A stretch of 64,000 nt of DNA from an uncultured Coriobacteriaceae bacterium (GCA_944321435.1 CALULH010000012.1:1-64000); one strand, 5' to 3'. Shown: positions 16,304 to 26,377, counted from the stretch's first letter. Numbers and translations are program-made. Notes: generated from the letters alone by a model not told the origin.

Positions 16304-17971
16304 ATGCTGTCCGATATCGAGATCGCGCAAGCTGCTACGCCGTTGCCCATCACCGAGGTTGCCAAGCGGGCGGGCGTGGATGAGCGCTACGTCATTCCGT
16401 ACGGCTTCGACAAGGCCAAGATCGACTACGCCCTGCTGAACGAGCCTACCGACCACGCCGCCAAGCTGGTGTTGGTCACGGCCATCAACCCCACCCCGGC
16501 GGGCGAGGGCAAGACCACTACCACCATCGGCCTGGCCGACGCCCTGCAGCGCAAGGGCGTGCGGAGCGCCGTTGCGCTGCGCGAGCCGTCGCTCGGCCCG
16601 GTCTTCGGCGTGAAGGGCGGCGCCGCCGGCGGCGGGTACGCCCAGGTCATTCCCATGGAGGACATCAACCTGCACTTCACGGGCGACTTCCATGCCATCG
16701 GCGCCGCCAACAACCTGCTGGCCGCTATGCTCGACAACCACATCCAGCAGGGCAACGAGCTCGGCATCGATCCCAAGCGCATCACCTGGAAGCGCGCGGT
16801 CGACATGAACGACCGCCAGCTGCGCCATATCGTCGACGGTTTGGGCGGCCAGGCCCAGGGCGTCCCGCGCGAGGACGGCTTTGACATCACCGTGGCCTCC
16901 GAGATCATGGCCATCCTCTGCCTGTCCACCTCGATCCCGGATCTCAAGCAGCGCCTGGGCGATATCGTCGTGGGCTACACCTACGCCGGCGAGCCCGTGC
17001 GCGCCCGCGACCTCAAGGCCCAGGGCGCTATGACGGCCCTGCTCAAGGACGCCCTCAAGCCCAACCTGGTGCAGACGCTGGAGCACACGCCCGCCTTTGT
17101 GCACGGCGGCCCCTTCGCCAACATCGCCCATGGCTGCAACTCCGTCATGGCCACCCGCATGGCCATGCGCTTCGGCGACATCGCGATTACCGAGGCGGGC
17201 TTCGGCGCGGACCTGGGCGCGGAGAAGTTCTTCGACATTAAGTGCCGCATGGCCGGCCTCAAGCCCGACGCGGTGGTGGTTGTCGCCACGGCGCGCGCCC
17301 TCAAGTACAACGGCGGCGTGGCCAAGGCGGACCTCAACGAGGAGAACCTGGAGGCTCTCCGCGCGGGCCTTCCCAACCTGCTGCGCCATGTGGACAACGT
17401 TCAGTCGGTCTACGGCCTGCCCTGCGTGGTTGCCATCAACCGCTTCCCGTCCGATACCGAGGCGGAGCTTGCGCTCATCGAGGACGAATGCAAGAAGCTC
17501 GGCGTCAACGTGGCGCTGTCCGAGGTCTGGGCAAAGGGCGGCGAGGGCGCTCTGACGCTGGCCGACGAGGTCATGCGCCTGGTCGACGCCCCCAACGAGT
17601 TCCGCTTCTCCTACGAGGACGGCACGCCCATTGACGAGGCCATCGAGGCCGTGGCGACCAAGGTCTACCGCGCCGACGGCGTGGACTTCACGGCGGCGGC
17701 GCAAAAGCAGCTCGCCACGCTCAAGGCGAACGGCTTCGGCAACCTGCCGGTCTGCATTGCCAAGACCCAGTACTCCTTCTCCGACGATGCCTCCAAGCTG
17801 GGCGCGCCCGAGAACTTCCGCATCACGGTCCGCGAGCTCAAAGTTTCGGCCGGCGCCCGCTTCGTGGTTGCGCTCACGGGCAACGTGCTGACCATGCCCG
17901 GCCTGCCCAAGGTTCCCGCGGCCGAGAAGATCGACGTGGACGAGAACGGCAACATCACGGGGCTGTTCTAG
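16304..17971 (+). CDS. fhs: Formate-tetrahydrofolate ligase
   Basis: A 555-aa protein of normal length. ATG at 16304 has GAGGAG 5-6 nt upstream; a GTG two codons earlier overlaps that site. It joins formate, ATP and tetrahydrofolate to give 10-formyl-THF, feeding purines, fMet and, in some anaerobes, acetogenic or glycine metabolism. The P-loop [11 protein letters not shown] and the substrate region [19 protein letters not shown] are well conserved. It is followed by a terminator and then folD, the next enzyme of the one-carbon pathway. Confidence 0.97.
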   Translation: MLSDIEIAQAATPLPITEVAKRAGVDERYVIPYGFDKAKIDYALLNEPTDHAAKLVLVTAINPTPAGEGKTTTTIGLADALQRKGVRSAVALREPSLGPVFGVKGGAAGGGYAQVIPMEDINLHFTGDFHAIGAANNLLAAMLDNHIQQGNELGIDPKRITWKRAVDMNDRQLRHIVDGLGGQAQGVPREDGFDITVASEIMAILCLSTSIPDLKQRLGDIVVGYTYAGEPVRARDLKAQGAMTALLKDALKPNLVQTLEHTPAFVHGGPFANIAHGCNSVMATRMAMRFGDIAITEAGFGADLGAEKFFDIKCRMAGLKPDAVVVVATARALKYNGGVAKADLNEENLEALRAGLPNLLRHVDNVQSVYGLPCVVAINRFPSDTEAELALIEDECKKLGVNVALSEVWAKGGEGALTLADEVMRLVDAPNEFRFSYEDGTPIDEAIEAVATKVYRADGVDFTAAAQKQLATLKANGFGNLPVCIAKTQYSFSDDASKLGAPENFRITVRELKVSAGARFVVALTGNVLTMPGLPKVPAAEKIDVDENGNITGLF

Positions 17972-18021
17972 TATCAGCTGGTCGGTCAGAGGGTATACGG
18001 GCATCCGTTCCGGAACAAGCG

Positions 18022-18053
18022 GGAAGCCCCGGGGCAACCGGGGCTTCCTTTTT
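18022..18053 (+). terminator. Intrinsic terminator between fhs and folD
   Basis: GGAAGCCCCGG pairs with CCGGGGCTTCC around GGCAA and is followed by TTTTT. It lies 50 nt after fhs. folD begins only 15 nt beyond it, so folD depends on read-through. Confidence 0.85.
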
Positions 18054-18067
18054 CAGAAAGGCTGGCT

Positions 18068-18916
18068 ATGGCAACGATCATCGACGGCAAGGCGCTTGCG
18101 GCCAAGATCAGGCGGCAGGCGAAGGAGGAGGCGGCCGCCCTGCGCGCGCAGGGTGTTGAGACGGGCCTGGCGGTCGTTCTCGTGGGCGACGATCCCGCGT
18201 CCCAGACCTATGTGCGCGCCAAGCACCGCGACTGCGAGGAGTGCGGCATCACCTCGTTTGACTACACGCTTCCCGCGGACACCTCCCAAGACGAGCTTCT
18301 CGCGCTTATCGCACGGCTGAACGCCGATACGGCGGTGGCCGGCATCCTGGTGCAGATGCCGCTACCGGCCCATTTGGACGCCGAGCGGGTGATCGCCGCC
18401 ATCGACCCGGCCAAGGACGTGGACGGCTTCCACCCCATGAACCTGGGAAAGCTGGTGCGCGGCCTGCCGGGGCTCAGGCCCTGCACGCCTGCGGGCATCA
18501 TGCGCATGCTCGAGGAGTACGGCATCGACCCACGCGGCAAGCGCGCCGTCATGGTGGGGCGCTCGTCCATCGTGGGCAAGCCCATGTCGCTCATGCTCCT
18601 GGCGGCCGATGCCACCATCACCATCGCGCATTCCTCCACGGCCGAGCTGGAGGAGGCTTGCCGCGAGGCGGACATCCTGGTGGTGGCCACGGGCAGGGCC
18701 CGCATGGTGCGCGGAAGCTGGGTTAAGCCGGGCGCGGTGGTGATCGACGTCGGCATGGACCGCGACGAGAACGGCAAGCTCTGCGGCGACGTGGCCTTTG
18801 ATGAGGTCGCTCCCGTGGCGTCGGCCATCACGCCGGTTCCGGGCGGCGTGGGCCCCATGACGCGCGCCATGCTCATGGAGAACGTGGTCTTTGCGGCGCG
18901 GAGCCAGGCGCGGTAA
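18068..18916 (+). CDS. folD: Bifunctional methylene-THF dehydrogenase / methenyl-THF cyclohydrolase
   Basis: A 282-aa FolD of normal length. Family signatures are visible: [20 protein letters not shown] near residue 40 (the catalytic Lys region), GILVQMPLP, and the Rossmann part with [14 protein letters not shown] and [15 protein letters not shown]. It interconverts methylene-, methenyl- and 10-formyl-THF with NADP(+). It continues the pathway of the upstream fhs gene; the strong terminator between them may set the fhs:folD ratio. AGAAAGG lies upstream of the ATG. Confidence 0.97.
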   Translation: MATIIDGKALAAKIRRQAKEEAAALRAQGVETGLAVVLVGDDPASQTYVRAKHRDCEECGITSFDYTLPADTSQDELLALIARLNADTAVAGILVQMPLPAHLDAERVIAAIDPAKDVDGFHPMNLGKLVRGLPGLRPCTPAGIMRMLEEYGIDPRGKRAVMVGRSSIVGKPMSLMLLAADATITIAHSSTAELEEACREADILVVATGRARMVRGSWVKPGAVVIDVGMDRDENGKLCGDVAFDEVAPVASAITPVPGGVGPMTRAMLMENVVFAARSQAR

Positions 18917-19123
18917 GCGAGGTAGGGATCGCGGCGGATGGGTGCAACGAATTGCCGCCTGCTCTTTTTTCCGCACAATCCCACCGTTTGGGGTGAGAAA
19001 TCGGCATTTCTCGACCTTGCGTTCAGCTTAATGGAGTATGATACCCCTCGGCGGCAGTCTCGCCGCATGTTGTCGCGCGCAAGCGCAATGGTTTGCCCCT
19101 AGGGCAAGAAGGAAAGGCACGTC

Positions 19124-19327
19124 ATGGCACAGGGTACGGTTAAGTGGTTCAATCCTGACAAGGGCTACGGCTTCATCTCTCGCGAGGACGGCGACGATCT
19201 GTTCGTCCACTTCTCCGAGATCCAGATGGACGGCTACAAGACCCTTGACGAGGGTCAGGCCGTCGAGTTCGACATCACCACGGGCCAGAACGGCAAGCTG
19301 CAGGCTTCCAACGTCCGCAAGCTCTAA
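19124..19327 (+). CDS. cspA: Cold-shock protein
   Basis: A 67-aa single OB-fold cold-shock domain with both RNA-binding motifs (KGYGFIS and DLFVHFS). It binds single-stranded nucleic acid and acts as an RNA chaperone. AGAAGGAAAGG stands upstream of the ATG. A long untranslated stretch precedes it (a TATGAT box lies at 19037-19042), as is common for csp genes with structured leaders. It is monocistronic, with its own terminator. Confidence 0.95.
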   Translation: MAQGTVKWFNPDKGYGFISREDGDDLFVHFSEIQMDGYKTLDEGQAVEFDITTGQNGKLQASNVRKL

Positions 19328-19361
19328 ATCCGAGCTTACCAACGCACGAACTTGCGCTTAA

Positions 19362-19394
19362 GGGGCGCCCTTCCTCACGGAGGGCGCCCCTTTT
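19362..19394 (+). terminator. Intrinsic terminator of the cold-shock gene
   Basis: GGGGCGCCCT (19362-19371) pairs with AGGGCGCCCC (19381-19390), followed by TTTT. Confidence 0.9.
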
Positions 19395-19502
19395 CCGTAT
19401 CCCGCTTGCCGAACAGGCGGTATGCCCGACCGTGGTAGGGGTACCATAGACCCAACTGCGGGCGCGCCACGCTCATGCCCGCTTGATGCAAAGGAGTTCG
19501 CA

Positions 19503-19961
19503 ATGGCTGTGAAATTCGACGAGCTGGTCAACGGCATGGTGAACGTGGGCTTTGGTGCGGCCGCGGTGATGGGCGAGAAGGGCCGCGAGGTTCTCGAGGG
19601 TCTCAACGCCAAGGGCGCCGAGGTGCGCAGCGACGCCGACGCCTCCGACTTCACGCGCTCCATGTCCGACATCTTCGCGCGTGCGGGCGGCGTCATCAGC
19701 GACGCTACCGAGCGCCTGTCCGCAACCGGCGCCACTACGAGCGAGAAGATCCTGGACGAGCTGATCCGCGCCCGCGTGGCCGCCATGACCGAGTCCGAGC
19801 GTGTCGCCTTCGTGGAGCACGTGCGCGATCTGGTTGACTCCGTGGCCGCCGGCCCCACCGTGGTGGACGTCGAGGTCGAGGTGGTCGAGAAGGACGAGTG
19901 TGCCGAGAAGGACGCGGACGCCGCCGCGGCCGAGGCGTCGGACGCCAAGGACGAGGCGTAA
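19503..19961 (+). CDS. Phasin-like helical protein
   Basis: A 152-aa protein started at ATG 19503 (AAAGGAG 7 nt upstream). It is helical and acidic, with FDELVNGMVNVGFGAAAVMGEKGREVLEGLNAKG near the start and an Asp/Glu/Ala tail (KDADAAAAEASDAKDEA). The pattern resembles phasin-like proteins that often precede AarF/UbiB kinases in Gram-positive genomes, but no signature residues settle it. It is 9 nt upstream of the kinase gene and surely cotranscribed, which suggests a shared envelope or lipid-related role. Confidence 0.55.
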   Translation: MAVKFDELVNGMVNVGFGAAAVMGEKGREVLEGLNAKGAEVRSDADASDFTRSMSDIFARAGGVISDATERLSATGATTSEKILDELIRARVAAMTESERVAFVEHVRDLVDSVAAGPTVVDVEVEVVEKDECAEKDADAAAAEASDAKDEA

Positions 19962-19970
19962 AGGATCCGC

Positions 19971-21710
19971 ATGCGCGCTGATACGCCCCATCAGGACTTC
20001 CGCATAGACGAGGACGCACCCGCCGAGGAAACGGCGGGCGCGTTCTTCCATCACGAGCGCGCGCAGGACGCCGTGCCCGAGGAGCCCGACGTGATGGCTC
20101 CTTCCGAGAAGTACCAGCTCACGTTTGCCGGCAAGCGCCAGCGGGTTTCGGACATCTTCAAGGTGCTGCGCAAGTACGACTTCCTGCGCGGCATGACCCC
20201 GCAGCGCCTGCGCCGCATGTTCGAGGAGCTTGGTCCGACCTTCGTGAAGGTGGGGCAGATCCTCTCCACGCGCTCGGAGGTCCTCCCGCAGCGTTACTGC
20301 GACGAGCTCACCAAGCTGCGCACCGACGTGGAGCCGGTGCCCTTCGCGGTGGTGCGCGAGTGCCTGGAGGCCGAGTACCACCGTCCGCTGGGCTCGATCT
20401 TCTCGCGCATAGACGAGAAGCCCCTGGGAAGCGCCTCTATTGCGCAGGTGCACCGCGCGACCTTGGTCAACGGCACCGACGTTGCGGTGAAGGTGCAGCG
20501 CCCCGGGGTGCAGCAGGTCATGGCGCGCGATATCGACATCCTGAGGACCATCGCGCGCGTCGCGTCGCGCTTCCTGGGGTCCGATCAGATCATGAACCTG
20601 CAGGGCGTGGTGGACGAGCTGTGGCTCTCCTTCAAAGAGGAGACCAACTTCCTCATGGAGGCCAAGAACCTCAGCGAGTTCTACGATATGACCCGCCGGG
20701 TGGCGCACGTGTCGTGCCCGCGCCCGTATCTGGCCCTCTGCACCGAGCACGTGGTGGTGATGGAGTACATCGAGGGCATCTCCATCAGCAAGCCCGACAA
20801 GCTGTCCGCCGCCGGCTACCACCTGGAGGAGATCGGTCGCACTATTGTGGACAACTACTCCACGCAGGTGCTCGACGAGGGCTTCTTCCACGCCGATCCG
20901 CATGCCGGCAACATCATCGTGCGCGCGGACACCGTCTACTTCATCGACCTGGGCATCGTGGGGCGCATATCCAGCCAGGACCGCGCTATCCTGCGCGACA
21001 TCATCTACGCCGTGGCCGAGGGCGATACTCCCAAGCTCAAGGACGGCCTGACGCGGTTCAACGTCTCGCGCGACACGGCGGGCGTGGACCATGCGGCCTT
21101 CCTCGCCGACCTCGACATCATCGTGGAGTCCTTCGGCGGCATCGACCTGGCCGACCTCAACATCGGCGACTTCCTCATGTCCATCATCAACCTGGCGCAC
21201 AAGCACAAGGTCGAGCTCCCGAGCGTCATCACCATGGTCGCGCGCGGCATGGTGACCTTGGAGGGCCTGCTCTCCGAGTACATGCCCCAGGTCAACATGA
21301 TTCAGATCATCTCCGAGCACATCAAGCGCGAGAAGTCCTCGTACCAGCGCTTCGAGGACGCGCTGACCGCCACGGCCTCCCATGGGCGCCGCGCCTTCAA
21401 GGGCTCGCTCGAGGCCGCCGAGCATTTGGGGTTGGCGGCGCGCATGCTCACGCGCGGGCAGCTCAAGATGAACACCGAGTTCGTGGGGTCCGAGAAGATC
21501 CTCCAGCAGCTGGGCTTCATCTTCGACCGCCTCTCCATGGCGGTCATCATAGCCGGCCTCTTCATCGGGTCGTCGGTGGTGTACTACGCGGGCATCCAGC
21601 CGGTTATCTTCGGCATCCCGGTGCTGGGCTTCCTCGGCTACGCCTCGGCGCTCGTCATGGCTGTCATGGTCGGCCGCGATATCTGGCGCAACGGGCACCA
21701 CAAAAAGTAA
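19971..21710 (+). CDS. UbiB/AarF (ABC1/ADCK) family atypical kinase
   Basis: A 579-aa protein. The UbiB family KxGQ motif is present (VKVGQILSTR), with the Ala-rich nucleotide loop (LGSASIAQVH in place of a Gly-rich loop), the VAIK-type Lys (DVAVKVQRPG), the catalytic region FFHADPHAGNI and metal motif FIDLGIVGR. Two C-terminal membrane helices (residues about 520-570) anchor it. UbiB proteins act as ATPases in quinone or isoprenoid lipid handling. No ubiquinone genes are nearby and the likely host is anaerobic, so the substrate is open. It is cotranscribed with the upstream phasin-like gene. Confidence 0.85.
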   Translation: MRADTPHQDFRIDEDAPAEETAGAFFHHERAQDAVPEEPDVMAPSEKYQLTFAGKRQRVSDIFKVLRKYDFLRGMTPQRLRRMFEELGPTFVKVGQILSTRSEVLPQRYCDELTKLRTDVEPVPFAVVRECLEAEYHRPLGSIFSRIDEKPLGSASIAQVHRATLVNGTDVAVKVQRPGVQQVMARDIDILRTIARVASRFLGSDQIMNLQGVVDELWLSFKEETNFLMEAKNLSEFYDMTRRVAHVSCPRPYLALCTEHVVVMEYIEGISISKPDKLSAAGYHLEEIGRTIVDNYSTQVLDEGFFHADPHAGNIIVRADTVYFIDLGIVGRISSQDRAILRDIIYAVAEGDTPKLKDGLTRFNVSRDTAGVDHAAFLADLDIIVESFGGIDLADLNIGDFLMSIINLAHKHKVELPSVITMVARGMVTLEGLLSEYMPQVNMIQIISEHIKREKSSYQRFEDALTATASHGRRAFKGSLEAAEHLGLAARMLTRGQLKMNTEFVGSEKILQQLGFIFDRLSMAVIIAGLFIGSSVVYYAGIQPVIFGIPVLGFLGYASALVMAVMVGRDIWRNGHHKK

Positions 21711-21740
21711 CGCTGCTTGTTCCGGATTCATAAACGCCCG

Positions 21741-21853
21741 GGCCGGACGGGGCATACCCTCCGCGCTCAAACAGTTTCGGCAAGACGAAGGCCACATTTA
21801 GTAGCCTCTTTTGCCTGCAAAGCTGCGCGCGGAAGGTACGTTCCCGTTCGGCC
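21741..21853 (-). repeat. Structured repeat family B, copy 3 (diverged)
   Basis: On the minus strand this matches the elements at 54960-55059 and 60248-60362: GCGCAGCTTTGCAGGC near one arm and GTCTTGCCGAAACTGTTTGAGCGC near the other, read against GCGCAGTTCTGCAGCC and GTCTCGGCGAAGCTGTTTGAG. The outer arms (21741-21760 and 21833-21853) can still pair at about 16 of 20 positions but have a sequence of their own. Confidence 0.55.
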
Positions 21854-21887
21854 TCCTATGTACGGTCTTCGCAAAAGCCGGGCTTTC

Positions 21888-22439
21888 CTAGAGCAGCTTC
21901 TCGTAGCCCACGCGGATGATGTCGGGCTCGCCTGCCTTGGGCGTGTACTCATGCTGGCCGCAGAAGGCGTAGCCCAGGTGCTCCAGCATGCCGCGCTGGT
22001 TGGTGTTGCGGGGATGGGTGTCCACACGCACGCTCGCGCGCCCCGCATCCCGTGCGGCCTTCTCGGCCGCTGCAAAGAGCGCGCGCATCACGCCGCGCCC
22101 TATGGCGGCGTGCGCTACGGCGTTGCGGTGCACCACGGCGTAAACGGGCTCCTCGCCGGGCTTCGGGTCGGGGGTGAGCCAGTGCTCGGTGGGGGAGGCA
22201 TAGTCGTCCTCGGCGTCGAAGGTCACGGCGAGCGTGCCGAGCTTCTCGCTCGTCTCGGCGTCCTCGGCTACGTAGGAGACGCCCCGTTCGATATCCCGCT
22301 CGACTACGGCGCGGTTGGGGTAGCCGTGCTGCCATTGGCTGATGCCCAGCGACCCGACGGTGGCGATGCCGTCCTGGATGACGGACCACACGGCGTCAGC
22401 GTCCGACGGGTTGGTCTTGCGCACGATGATGGCGCCCAT
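21888..22439 (-). CDS. GNAT-family N-acetyltransferase
   Basis: A 183-aa single GNAT domain. The acetyl-CoA loop is visible as AAIGRGVMRALFAAAEKAAR, followed by ASVRVDTHPRNTNQRGMLEHLGYAFCGQHEY, the usual final strands. GNAT enzymes move an acetyl group from acetyl-CoA to an amine; the substrate here cannot be told. It stands alone on the minus strand, with the family B repeat at its 3' side. Confidence 0.85.
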   Translation of the reverse strand: MGAIIVRKTNPSDADAVWSVIQDGIATVGSLGISQWQHGYPNRAVVERDIERGVSYVAEDAETSEKLGTLAVTFDAEDDYASPTEHWLTPDPKPGEEPVYAVVHRNAVAHAAIGRGVMRALFAAAEKAARDAGRASVRVDTHPRNTNQRGMLEHLGYAFCGQHEYTPKAGEPDIIRVGYEKLL

Positions 22440-22745
22440 GGGTGCCTCCTTACGATCCGGTCAGCGCGGCCCCAGCGCATGGGCGCCGGGGCCGCGAGAA
22501 GACTGCGTTGCGAAATGCCGACATAGGATACCCCAAACGGACTGCGCCATGCGTATGTGTTTTGTTTTGTTTTGGTAAGGCCGCAACCGGGCGGGCGCGC
22601 TCGGCCGGGCAGGCGCGCCGCACGAAAACGCCCCCGCATCCGGTTGGGACGCAGGGGCGAGAAGTGCGCGAAGAAAGGATGCGCAGAGGAGGGGGCACGC
22701 ATGCGAAGGCGCGGCCGGTCCCCGCGCTCGGCGTTCTCCGAACGG
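22440..22745. other. Intergenic region between GNAT and metG
   Basis: 306 bp downstream of metG and upstream of the GNAT gene (both on the minus strand). It has a T-rich run (TTTTGTTTTGTTTTGG, about 22560) and GC-rich inverted blocks (GCGCGC...GCGCGC around 22598-22620). Nothing decisive is seen. Confidence 0.3.
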
Positions 22746-24806
22746 TTAGTACTGGCTCTCGTGCTTGGCGAAGAAGTCAAAGCGCGGCGGCAGCGGCCTG
22801 ACGGCGTGGGAGCCGGGCTTCTCGCCCAGCTTCTCCACCAGCTCGTCCGTGGAGAGGAAGAGGTTGTCCCACGAGAAGAACGCCTCCGGATCCATGCCGA
22901 AGTGCTCGCAGATGAGCTCGCAGCCCGCCGGCACGATGCCGTGCATGAGCACGGTGGCCACGCGCAGCTCCGCAAAGGCGTTCACCAGCGCCTGCGTCAT
23001 GGCAGCGCCGGCCTCGGCGCCCTCGAGCGCCTTGGCGGCCTTGCTCGCGTCGCTCCAGCGCTTGTTGGCGGCGCGCAGGTAGCCGTCGCAGATGCTCAGG
23101 GCGCGGTGCAGCTCAAAGCGCCACATGGCGTCCTCGAAGGCCAGGGCTGCCTGCTCGGCGGCCTCGAGCACCTCGGGCGCGGGCGCGCCCGCCGGGATGC
23201 GGCCGGTGCGGTAGGGGGCCGGATCGCCGTCCTTTTCGGCCACGCCGTAGAAGCACGAGCGGGCCAGGCGGTTGAAGACGCCGGTCAGAAGCGCGCCCTC
23301 CTTGAGGGCCGGGTCGATCACGCGCTTGTCGTCGCGCGCCAGAAGCTCGCTGCCGTCGGGGTTCTTGCCGGTCACGCGCGTGTCGTAGGCCTTCGGGCTG
23401 AACGACACGGGCTTGTCGCCCAAGCCCAGGCTCACCCAGTGGGCGCGCAGCTGCTCGGCGGTGTAGTGGTTCAGCAGGTCGTCGGCCGGCGGCGGCGGGG
23501 TTTGGCTGGACGAGCTAGCCTTCTTGCCCATGTAGAGCAGGTGGTAGTTGGCCACCAGCGTGGACTGCTCCAGGTCCCAGCCGAGCGCCTCCCACAGCGG
23601 CGCCTGCGCGATGCCGTAGAAGTAGATGTTGTCCTGGCCGATGAACTGGTAGGCGTGCGCGTCGGGGCTGGCCCACCAGTCGCGCCAATCCTGTCCGCTG
23701 TAACGGCCAGGCTCGGCGTTCTCCAGTACGGTCTGGGTGTAGCTGATGGGCGCCCAGAGGCTCTCGGGCCAGCACCAGCAGGTGAGGTCCCGGCAGCCGT
23801 CGATATCGGGCACGGGGACGCCCCACGGGATGTTGCCGGTGATGCGGAACGGCACGAGCGCCTTGCCGGAGCGGAAGCGCACGCCGGCCGCGGTCAGCGC
23901 GTCGCGCGCGACATCGCGGTCCTGCCAGCTCTCGAAGGTGAGCGCAAAGGAGCTCTTGCCCTTCTCGGGCTCGCCGGCGGTATGGGCGGGGAGCGTCTGG
24001 GCGACGGCCTCGTAGTCGGCGCGGAACTTCTCCTGCACGTAGATCTGCGGGGCGCTTAGCCACTCGCGCATGGTGGTCTTGACCACGGAGCGGACCCGGT
24101 CGTCATCGTCCCAGCCGCCCACGAGCTCCCTCAGGAAGTCCAGGTACGCCGGCAGGTCAAAGTAGAGGTTGTCCACCGGGCGCAGTTCGGGCGTGGTGCC
24201 GGTGAGCTGGCTTTTGGGGGCGATAAGCTCCTCGGGCTCGTACTGGTGCCCCAGGTCGCACTCGTCGGCGTAGGCCTTCTCGGACTTGCAGCCCTGGATG
24301 GGGCAGCGGCCCACCACCTGGCGGCCGTTCAGGAACTGGCCGGCCTCGGGGTCGTAGAACTGCTTGGTGGAGAGCTTCTCCAGCACGCCGCGCTCGTGCA
24401 GGCGCCGCACGATCTCGGCGGTGATGCGCTCGTGCACGCTCTTGGCCGGCTCGATGGCGCTGCCCTCGTAGATGTCGCAGCTTATCTCGTAGTTCTCAAG
24501 CGTCCGCGCCTGCAGATCGTGGTAGCCCTGCACGTAGTCGGAGATGCTCCGGTCGTAGCCGTCCTGCTCCACGCGCTTGCGGTAGCCCTCCATGATGGGG
24601 GAGCCGTAGCAGTCGGTGCCCGAGGTGAAGATGACGTTCTGGCGTCCCAGCAGGTCGCGCAGGAAGCGCGCGTAGAAGTCGGCCGGGACGAAGACGCCGC
24701 CCACGTGGCCGAAATGCAGGCCCTTGTTGCCGTAGGGCTCGCCGGCGGTGACGACGGCGCGGCGGGGCCAGTGCGGGCGGTTCTCTTGGGAAAAAGTGCG
24801 TGCCAT
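22746..24806 (-). CDS. metG: Methionyl-tRNA synthetase
   Basis: A 686-aa class I synthetase. ATG at 24804-24806 has AAGGAG 6 nt upstream; a much longer open frame upstream is a shadow of the divergent gene. The HIGH box appears as GLHFGHVGG. The zinc knuckle is CPIQGC...CDLGH, and the KMSKS loop has the variant form MGKKASSSS followed by QTPPPP, as in some bacterial MetRS groups. The anticodon-binding helical domain follows (residues about 490-640). There is no C-terminal tRNA-binding (Trbp111-like) domain. It charges tRNA-Met for initiation and elongation. Confidence 0.93.
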   Translation of the reverse strand: MARTFSQENRPHWPRRAVVTAGEPYGNKGLHFGHVGGVFVPADFYARFLRDLLGRQNVIFTSGTDCYGSPIMEGYRKRVEQDGYDRSISDYVQGYHDLQARTLENYEISCDIYEGSAIEPAKSVHERITAEIVRRLHERGVLEKLSTKQFYDPEAGQFLNGRQVVGRCPIQGCKSEKAYADECDLGHQYEPEELIAPKSQLTGTTPELRPVDNLYFDLPAYLDFLRELVGGWDDDDRVRSVVKTTMREWLSAPQIYVQEKFRADYEAVAQTLPAHTAGEPEKGKSSFALTFESWQDRDVARDALTAAGVRFRSGKALVPFRITGNIPWGVPVPDIDGCRDLTCWCWPESLWAPISYTQTVLENAEPGRYSGQDWRDWWASPDAHAYQFIGQDNIYFYGIAQAPLWEALGWDLEQSTLVANYHLLYMGKKASSSSQTPPPPADDLLNHYTAEQLRAHWVSLGLGDKPVSFSPKAYDTRVTGKNPDGSELLARDDKRVIDPALKEGALLTGVFNRLARSCFYGVAEKDGDPAPYRTGRIPAGAPAPEVLEAAEQAALAFEDAMWRFELHRALSICDGYLRAANKRWSDASKAAKALEGAEAGAAMTQALVNAFAELRVATVLMHGIVPAGCELICEHFGMDPEAFFSWDNLFLSTDELVEKLGEKPGSHAVRPLPPRFDFFAKHESQY

Positions 24807-24975
24807 GAATGCTCCTTGGTCGATCGCGGGGCGCGGCGGCAGCGGGGCCGACCGGCGCGCGTTGCGGGCGCCGTGTTCCGCCCGGTCGTGTGCGTTATGC
24901 GATGATGCGCGGCGTTCAGCTTCTTGCAATGCCCCATTATTGCACACCCCGCCGCCGGTCGGATAAGCTTTGGCT

Positions 24976-25770
24976 ATGAAACGTTGCAGTAAAACATACG
25001 GGGATGCCGCGGCGTCTGCTGAGGCGGCGCTTGCGGGCGATAAGCGCGTTCCCGCGCCGGGGGCCGGCGGGGGGCCGCTGGCCGCTGCGCCGCCGGCCGC
25101 GCAGGGGCCGCATGGTGAGCGCGTGCGGCTCGTCGGCGAGATCGATACGTTGGAGGACCCGGCGTTTCTCTCGCGCATCACGCGGATGTCCGCATGGATC
25201 GCAGGGGCGGGCACTGCGGTGGGCGCGCTGGCGTTTGCCCTGGTGCCTTTCGCGTTGGGCATGCCGTCGCCTGTCGAGGCGGCGTTTCCCTCGCTTTGGT
25301 GGTTCTGCTCCTTGGCGCTTGCCGCCGCGCTCTCGCTTTTGGTGCACGAGGCGGTGCACGGCCTTTTCTTCAAGGCGTTTGCGCCGCGGTCGGTGCGGGT
25401 GACCTTTGGCTTCAAGCCCTCCCGGGGGATGCTCTACGCATGCTCCGAGGGCGTGGTCTACACGCGCCGGCAGTACGCGGTGGTGGCCGCGGCCCCCGCC
25501 GTTGTCGTGACGGCGCTCTTCGCCGTGGCGGGCGCCGCGTCGGGCTGGTGGCTCTGGGCGCTTTTGGCGGCCGTCTTTCACCTGTCCGGCTGTACGGGCG
25601 ATCTGGCGTACCTGGTGGACATCGCCCAGTCCCCGACCGTCCGCTGGTGCGAGGACACGCCGACGGGCGTGCGCTTCTACGAGCCGATGGGGGCGGACGC
25701 GCCGGGCTCCGGCGCCCGCTCCCGGCAGACGGGGAGCGCCGGGCGCGCTGACGGGAAAGGCGGGATGTAG
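24976..25770 (+). CDS. DUF3267-like membrane metalloprotease
   Basis: A 264-aa membrane protein. Four or so hydrophobic segments surround LLVHEAVHGLFFKAF, a HExxH zinc site (His124, Glu125, His128). A later CTGDLAYL segment (Asp209) could supply the third ligand, the pattern of DUF3267 and site-2-protease-like proteins. The N-terminal 60 residues are Ala/Gly/Pro-rich and disordered. There is no strong ribosome site before ATG 24976. It starts divergently from metG and ends one base before queH, so it is probably cotranscribed with queH. Substrate unknown. Confidence 0.65.
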   Translation: MKRCSKTYGDAAASAEAALAGDKRVPAPGAGGGPLAAAPPAAQGPHGERVRLVGEIDTLEDPAFLSRITRMSAWIAGAGTAVGALAFALVPFALGMPSPVEAAFPSLWWFCSLALAAALSLLVHEAVHGLFFKAFAPRSVRVTFGFKPSRGMLYACSEGVVYTRRQYAVVAAAPAVVVTALFAVAGAASGWWLWALLAAVFHLSGCTGDLAYLVDIAQSPTVRWCEDTPTGVRFYEPMGADAPGSGARSRQTGSAGRADGKGGM

Positions 25771-25771
25771 A

Positions 25772-26377
25772 ATGGGTGTGCCGTTGCTTTTGCACGCGTG
25801 CTGCGGGCCGTGCTCGTTGGAGCCCCTGCGCTTGCTGCGAGCCGAGGGGTTCGACCCCACCATCTGCTGGGTGAACCCCAACATCCAGCCGGCCGAGGAG
25901 CACGATCATCGCCTGCGCGTGCTGCGCGCCTGGGCCGAGGACGTGGCGCACGTGCCCGTGGTCGAGGGCGCCTGCGACCGCGCGGCGTGGGAACGAGGGC
26001 CCGCGCGCTTTGGGACCGACCGGCTGCGCCGCTGCCGGGCCTGCTACGCGCTGCGCCTGGCGGAGGCGTGCCGCATGGCCGAGCGCCTGGGCTTCTCGCA
26101 TGTGGCGACCACGCTGGCCGTGTCTCCGTACCAGCTGTTCGACACGTGCAATGACGTGCTGGAGGCGCTCTGCCGCGCGCACGGCCTGACGCCGGTCGTC
26201 CGCGACTTTCGCCCGTACTACCCGGAGGCCACGCGCCGCTCGCGCGAGCTCGGGATGTACCGCCAGAACTACTGCGGCTGCCGCTTTTCGGCCGCCGAGG
26301 CCGCCTTGGAGCGAGCCAGCGCCCGCGACGCGCGCAAGGCCGCCAAGGAGGCGGCCCGTTCGGCGGGCGGCGCGTAA
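25772..26377 (+). CDS. queH: Epoxyqueuosine reductase QueH
   Basis: A 201-aa DUF208/QueH protein. The metal- and cluster-binding cysteines are all visible: LLHACCGPCSLEPL, RRCRACYALRL and QNYCGCRFS. QueH carries out the last step of queuosine synthesis, reducing epoxyqueuosine in tRNA wobble position 34, and replaces the cobalamin-dependent QueG in many anaerobes. It starts one base after the DUF3267-like gene. queA and tgt of the same pathway lie 0.7 kb and 4.9 kb downstream. Confidence 0.93.
   Translation: MGVPLLLHACCGPCSLEPLRLLRAEGFDPTICWVNPNIQPAEEHDHRLRVLRAWAEDVAHVPVVEGACDRAAWERGPARFGTDRLRRCRACYALRLAEACRMAERLGFSHVATTLAVSPYQLFDTCNDVLEALCRAHGLTPVVRDFRPYYPEATRRSRELGMYRQNYCGCRFSAAEAALERASARDARKAAKEAARSAGGA

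Noticed and set aside
16223..18037. 604-aa minus-strand open frame
   Set aside because: Antisense to fhs, which is certain.
19473..21797. 774-aa minus-strand open frame
   Set aside because: Antisense to the phasin-like and UbiB genes, with no ribosome site or domain.
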